Positions 8,015 through 9,569 of a stretch of DNA of 9,569 nt are shown in pieces (positions within the stretch are counted from its first letter, which is position 1; each line of letters begins with the position of its first letter). The stretch is from positions 1 through 9,569 of the forward strand of contig JANXZI010000187.1 of NCBI GenBank assembly GCA_025355595.1, given 5' to 3'. The position numbers and the translations under genes are program-made. The DNA is from Spartobacteria bacterium (GTDB lineage: Bacteria; Verrucomicrobiota; Verrucomicrobiia; Chthoniobacterales; Chthoniobacteraceae). Below the pieces are notes generated by a model. That model ran no database searches and was not told the origin of the DNA. It was given only the letters and a program-made list of their open reading frames with translations.

Positions 8015-8052
8015 TTAGCCGCGTACGGTGCGCTGTCCGAGAGCGGTCATGG

Positions 8053-8091
8053 AAAAAATCCCACGCCTGACGCATTAAATTATCCGCGTGG
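8053..8091 (-). terminator. Probable intrinsic terminator of the topoisomerase III gene
   Basis: On the minus strand CCACGC (8091-8086) pairs perfectly with GCGTGG (8066-8061) across a 19-base AT-rich loop. Two bases later comes a run of six T (8058-8053). It starts 54 bases after the topoisomerase stop codon and lies upstream of the giant gene, in the expected place and orientation. The short stem and long loop make it a moderate candidate. The loop also contains the GATAAT/TTTAAT hexamers that could be a -10 element, so the two readings compete. Confidence 0.4.
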
Positions 8092-8116
8092 AGCGCCGGC
8101 TCAACACCTGCGACTG

Positions 8117-8141
8117 CGACGGCAAACTTTGGCCGCCGTCG
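8117..8141. other. Inverted repeat just downstream of the topoisomerase stop
   Basis: CGACGGC (8117-8123) and GCCGTCG (8135-8141) form a perfect 7-bp stem with an 11-base loop, three bases past the TAA of the topoisomerase gene. On the minus strand no T-run follows. On the plus strand GTTTTA follows, so as an intrinsic terminator it would point the other way, where no gene is supported. It may simply stabilise the 3' end of the topoisomerase mRNA. Confidence 0.35.
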
Positions 8142-8144
8142 GTT

Positions 8145-9569
8145 TTACTTCCCCTTTGCCTTCGATGCCGCCCGCGCGGACTTCGGTTTCGCCGCAGGCT
8201 TCGCCCCGCTCTTCGCGTCACCCTTCGCGTCACCCTTCGCATCAGGCTTCGCGCCCGGCTTTGGCTCGCGCGCGGCAAATTCAAAGCCGACCTTCCCATC
8301 TTCCTTCAGCACGAGAAATGCCTTGAACGAACGACCCGTGCGCGCGCTGACAAACCCCGTGAGCAGCGCCGTCTTCCCGTCGCGCAGTATGCTCGCGCAG
8401 TCGGAGCGCGTGAGATTTTTCCGCAGGATCGTCTTGCCCAGTTTGAACGTGCATTTCTTCTCCGCCCGCTTGTCGCACTGGAAGGAATCCGCGGCCTCCA
8501 GGACATTGCCCGTCTCGCACAGCCGGCATTTTCCGACCGGCTCCGGGTTCGTCCATTCCGGCTGCGTGCCGTCGCCTTCGTCCTCCTTTTTGAAATCAAA
8601 CTGCACCTTCCATTCCGTGCGATCGAGGATCAGCGGGGCGGAAAATGCGCGGCCAAATTTGCTGCGGAATCCCTCGAGCGGCCCGACCTGTCCCTCGGTG
8701 ATCAGCTTCGTCACTTCGCTGCGCTCGAGTTCGCGGCTCGCGACCGTTTTCCACACGGTCAGTCCGCACTCCGCATTCGCGCAGGTGTAGCTCTTGAAGG
8801 TTTCTTTGAAAGGCGTGGTGCCGCACTTCGGGCACACGACTTCGAGCGGCTCGAAATTCCCGACGATCTCGCCGCCTTGGTGGCCCTTCACCTTGTTCAC
8901 GATCTCCGTCGTAAGCCGCCGGATCTCATTCATGAAATCCGCGCGCGAAAGTTTCCCGCGCTCCATCTGCCGCAGCTTGAATTCCCATTCGCCCGTGAGC
9001 GCCGGCTGCGTGAGGCTCTGCGCGTCGAGATTCTTCAGCAGGATGATCAGGCTCAGCCCCTTTTGCGTCACGACGAGTTCGCGCCCGTCGCGGATGATGT
9101 AGCCTTCGTAGATCAGCCCCTCGATGGTCTGTGCGCGCGTCGCCGGAGTGCCGAGCCCGCGCTCGGCCATCGCCTCGCGGAGTTCCTCGTCGTCCACGAG
9201 CTTGCCCGCGCCTTCCATCGCGGAAAGGAGCGTGCCTTCGTTGAATCGCGCGGGCGGTTTCGTGAGGCTTTCCTTCACCTCGATCGCGAGCGTGTCGGCC
9301 TTCTCGCCGGGCTTCGCGGGGACGACGGCCTTCTCGCTGTCCGTGCCCTCGACATCGCGGCCATACACCGCCATCCAGCCGGGATCGGTGATGATGCGCC
9401 CGGTCGTCTTGAATGCCTCGCCCTCGACTCGCGTGATGCGCGTCGTGTCCTCAAATTGCGCCGCCGGATAGAACACCGCGACGAACCGCTTCGACACGAG
9501 ATCGAAGATGCGCTGCTCCTTGTCATCGAGCCCGCTCGGCACCGTGCCCGTCGGCACGATGGCAAAGTG
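8145..9569 (-). CDS. topB: DNA topoisomerase III, type IA, C-terminal 474 residues (5' end outside window)
   Basis: Type IA topoisomerases cut one DNA strand through a tyrosine and pass the other, resolving recombination and replication intermediates in the cytoplasm. The frame enters at the right edge with H-F-A-I-V-P-T, the family's HxAIxPT motif, which follows the active-site tyrosine region; toprim domain and tyrosine lie outside. Residues 138-146 (G-L-G-T-P-A-T-R-A), then Y-E-G-Y-I and V-T-Q-K-G, are the conserved central-domain signature. Two Cys-rich modules follow: C246/C249 with C263/C268, then C348/C351 with C365/C373. Between and after them are topoisomerase III C-terminal repeat segments (E-G-F-x-S-K-F-G-R-x-F-S-A; T-G-F-V-S-A-R-T-G-R-S-F-K-A). 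A basic Ala/Lys tail ends at TAA (8147-8145). The GTG at 9557 is internal to the HxAIxPT motif and is not the true start. Full length is probably well above the roughly 650 residues of E. coli TopB. Topoisomerase I (topA) is the alternative, less likely given the C-terminal repeats. Confidence 0.9.
   Translation of the reverse strand, partial: HFAIVPTGTVPSGLDDKEQRIFDLVSKRFVAVFYPAAQFEDTTRITRVEGEAFKTTGRIITDPGWMAVYGRDVEGTDSEKAVVPAKPGEKADTLAIEVKESLTKPPARFNEGTLLSAMEGAGKLVDDEELREAMAERGLGTPATRAQTIEGLIYEGYIIRDGRELVVTQKGLSLIILLKNLDAQSLTQPALTGEWEFKLRQMERGKLSRADFMNEIRRLTTEIVNKVKGHQGGEIVGNFEPLEVVCPKCGTTPFKETFKSYTCANAECGLTVWKTVASRELERSEVTKLITEGQVGPLEGFRSKFGRAFSAPLILDRTEWKVQFDFKKEDEGDGTQPEWTNPEPVGKCRLCETGNVLEAADSFQCDKRAEKKCTFKLGKTILRKNLTRSDCASILRDGKTALLTGFVSARTGRSFKAFLVLKEDGKVGFEFAAREPKPGAKPDAKGDAKGDAKSGAKPAAKPKSARAASKAKGK
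8209..8244 (-). repeat. 12-base tandem repeat encoding the K/A/D/G-rich tail of topoisomerase III
   Basis: Three consecutive 12-base units (ctcttcgcgtca, cccttcgcgtca, cccttcgcatca on the plus strand) encode imperfect D-A-K-G / D-A-K-S units near the C-terminus. They sit in a longer tail of about 40 residues rich in Lys, Ala, Pro and Gly, likely disordered and DNA-binding. Near-identity of the units suggests recent slippage, so copy number may vary between strains. Confidence 0.7.

Larger units (their letters stand above)
7911..8144. other. Intergenic region between topoisomerase III and the giant repeat protein
   Basis: This 234-base gap holds no convincing gene. A plus-strand open frame crossing it (7883-8326) is Arg/Ser/Pro-rich and runs antisense into both neighbours. 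The gap contains the terminator-like hairpin at 8053-8091, a hairpin beside the topoisomerase stop (8117-8141), a perfect 10-base palindrome (8005-8014) and a leader hairpin (7933-7954). A promoter for the giant gene is expected here. The best minus-strand match is TTGAGC at 8104-8099 with GATAAT at 8084-8079 (14-base spacing) or TTTAAT at 8079-8074 (19-base spacing). Both spacings are poor. Confidence 0.6.

Noticed and set aside
8074..8104. Minus-strand promoter TTGAGC with GATAAT or TTTAAT
   Set aside because: Spacings of 14 and 19 bases are poor and the hexamers sit in a terminator-like loop, so it is not listed as a separate feature.
7883..8326. 147-residue plus-strand open frame across the intergenic gap
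   Set aside because: Arg/Ser/Pro-rich, overlaps both neighbours antisense, no start signal and no recognisable motif.
8145..9557. GTG at 9557 as the start of the topoisomerase gene
   Set aside because: The codons to its right continue the conserved HxAIxPT motif, and the toprim and active-site parts must lie further upstream. The frame is cut by the window edge.

Overview
The window looks like chromosomal DNA of a GC-rich Gram-negative bacterium, most likely a member of the Verrucomicrobiota (Chthoniobacter/Opitutus-like). This is inferred from the combination of a giant, almost cysteine-free autotransporter-associated beta-strand repeat protein and a type IA topoisomerase of the topoisomerase III kind with a long zinc-binding C-terminus. 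No rRNA, tRNA or other marker gene is present to confirm the phylum.

There are only two genes, both on the minus strand and both cut by the window edges. From the right edge, positions 9569 to 8145 encode the last 474 residues of a DNA topoisomerase III (topB-like). The visible part starts at the conserved HxAIxPT motif just after the active-site region, and ends in an Ala/Lys-rich tail encoded by 12-base tandem repeats. Next is a 234-base intergenic gap (7911-8144) with a plausible intrinsic terminator for the topoisomerase gene, several short palindromes and no convincing promoter. From 7910 to the left edge a single reading frame stays open for 2636 codons. It encodes a signal peptide, a Trp-rich N-terminal cap, an array of beta-strand repeats (at least nine recognisable copies between residues 163 and 1745 and one more near residue 2390), a PA14-like domain inside the array (about residues 555-722), and two copies of a short module with a G-x-P-[IV]-x-G motif. 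The stop codon and whatever anchors or exports the C-terminus lie beyond position 1.

The two genes do not obviously work together. The topoisomerase is a housekeeping DNA-processing enzyme. The giant protein is probably a secreted or surface adhesin or glycan-binding beta-solenoid. Many long open frames lie opposite or out of frame with the giant gene (for example 5472-7589 on the plus strand). They are Arg/Ala-rich shadows of a GC-rich, stop-poor repeat gene and are not annotated. No CRISPR array, insertion sequence, RNA gene or defence system was seen.
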